Positions 31,923 to 32,187 of a stretch of DNA of 32,187 bases are shown one piece after another. Under the pieces are notes generated by a model, which worked only from the letters and a program-made list of their open reading frames with translations, searched no databases and was not told where the DNA came from. Within the stretch, counting starts at the first letter, position 1; every line of letters starts with the position of its first letter. The position numbers and the translations under genes are program-made. Source of the DNA: Paracoccaceae bacterium (GTDB lineage: Bacteria; Pseudomonadota; Alphaproteobacteria; Rhodobacterales; Rhodobacteraceae); NCBI GenBank assembly GCA_902632125.1, contig CACPBQ010000019.1, forward strand, positions 1 through 32,187. Direction: 5' to 3'.

Positions 31923-32187
31923 ATGGCTAGTTGCGTAGAATGCAATGTGAAAATGGGATACAGTGAAACTAACGCGTCACGTAACCATGACGGCTTGTGT
32001 ATAGCTTGTTACGTTAAATCTCTAGTGAAGACGAAAATTAATGCAGCTAATAATACAAAAAAACCCACAAATGCCAGATCTTTAGATCACTTGTTTGAAA
32101 AGTTTGAAAATATAACGCTTACAAGCGAAACTGCACCTAATATTAGAGTAAGAAAACGTTTTGGTATCGTACATGGAGAGGCAACTT
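31923..32187 (+). CDS. Partial small CxxC zinc-ribbon-like protein
   Basis: The frame opens at ATG 31923, with GGTGAT upstream, and runs off the right edge after 88 codons. It begins MASCVECNVKMGYSETNASR and continues to GLCIACYV, giving two CxxC pairs 24 residues apart, a likely zinc-binding ribbon. The rest is Lys/Asn-rich and then reads LDHLFEKFENITL. No signal peptide; presumably cytoplasmic. It lies 27 bases after the additional rod gene, on the same strand, and may share its promoter. The family is not recognised and the C-terminus is not visible. Confidence 0.6.
   Translation, partial: MASCVECNVKMGYSETNASRNHDGLCIACYVKSLVKTKINAANNTKKPTNARSLDHLFEKFENITLTSETAPNIRVRKRFGIVHGEAT

Noticed and set aside
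1-32187. Mobile elements, phage genes, CRISPR arrays, tRNA or rRNA
   Set aside because: No transposase or integrase, no regularly spaced repeats and no RNA gene signatures were seen. The phage-like look of the C-terminal module at 15702-16163 is too slight to imply a prophage.

Overview
This window is almost wall to wall flagellar genes. It reads as part of the chromosomal flagellar locus of an AT-rich, compact proteobacterium, probably marine or aquatic. The gene set is the polar-flagellum type best known from Vibrio, Pseudomonas and relatives: a sigma-54 activator, FlhF/FlhG, FliA/FlgM, the outer-ring proteins FlgT and FlgP, and a stator pair closer to sodium-driven PomA/PomB than to proton-driven MotA/MotB. 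FlgJ has only the rod-binding domain, as in many alphaproteobacteria. I cannot place the organism more exactly, because nothing outside the flagellar system is present. There are no tRNA, rRNA, CRISPR or mobile-element signals and no visible change in base composition.

Layout. 58-3227: a small membrane protein of unknown function, a secreted DUF1566 protein, then pomA and pomB. 3282-6213: the filament cap gene fliD faces a sigma-54 activator gene. 6338-7341: an NHLP-like small protein gene and a Sel1-repeat secreted protein gene. 7342-10356 (minus): flgP-flgT-flgA-flgM and a small flgN-like gene. 10609-15705: flhA-flhF-flhG-fliA and an unknown gene. 15702-16163 (minus): an unknown acidic protein. 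16236-31025: flgBCD, flgEF, flgGHIJKL. 31080-31895: an additional rod/hook-family gene. 31923 to the right edge: a partial gene for a small CxxC protein.

Regulation is the most informative part. By eye I find ten sequences with GG and GC (GT in one) at -24/-12 spacing, nearly all in intergenic DNA and pointed at a gene start. They lie before the DUF1566 gene, pomA, the NHLP-like gene, flgP, flhA, flgB, the acidic-protein gene, flgE, flgG and the extra rod gene. Three of them decide start codons, because the longest open frames of flgB, flgP and the DUF1566 gene begin inside or upstream of the promoter. Two of them, driving flgB and the divergent unknown gene, share one palindromic -12 box. 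Weaker sigma-28-like sites precede fliD and flgM. The sigma-54 activator encoded at 5143-6213 is the obvious candidate to act on the ten sites.

The main oddities are a 1245-residue hook protein and a 1459-residue FlgK (both about two to three times usual size), a PomB with an internally duplicated periplasmic segment, an FlhF that lacks the usual G3 motif paired with an FlhG that lacks the N-terminal activator helix, and several proteins of unknown function that the promoters tie to the flagellar regulon. Those unknown genes (DUF1566, NHLP-like, Sel1-like, acidic protein, extra rod protein) are the best candidates for undescribed flagellar parts.
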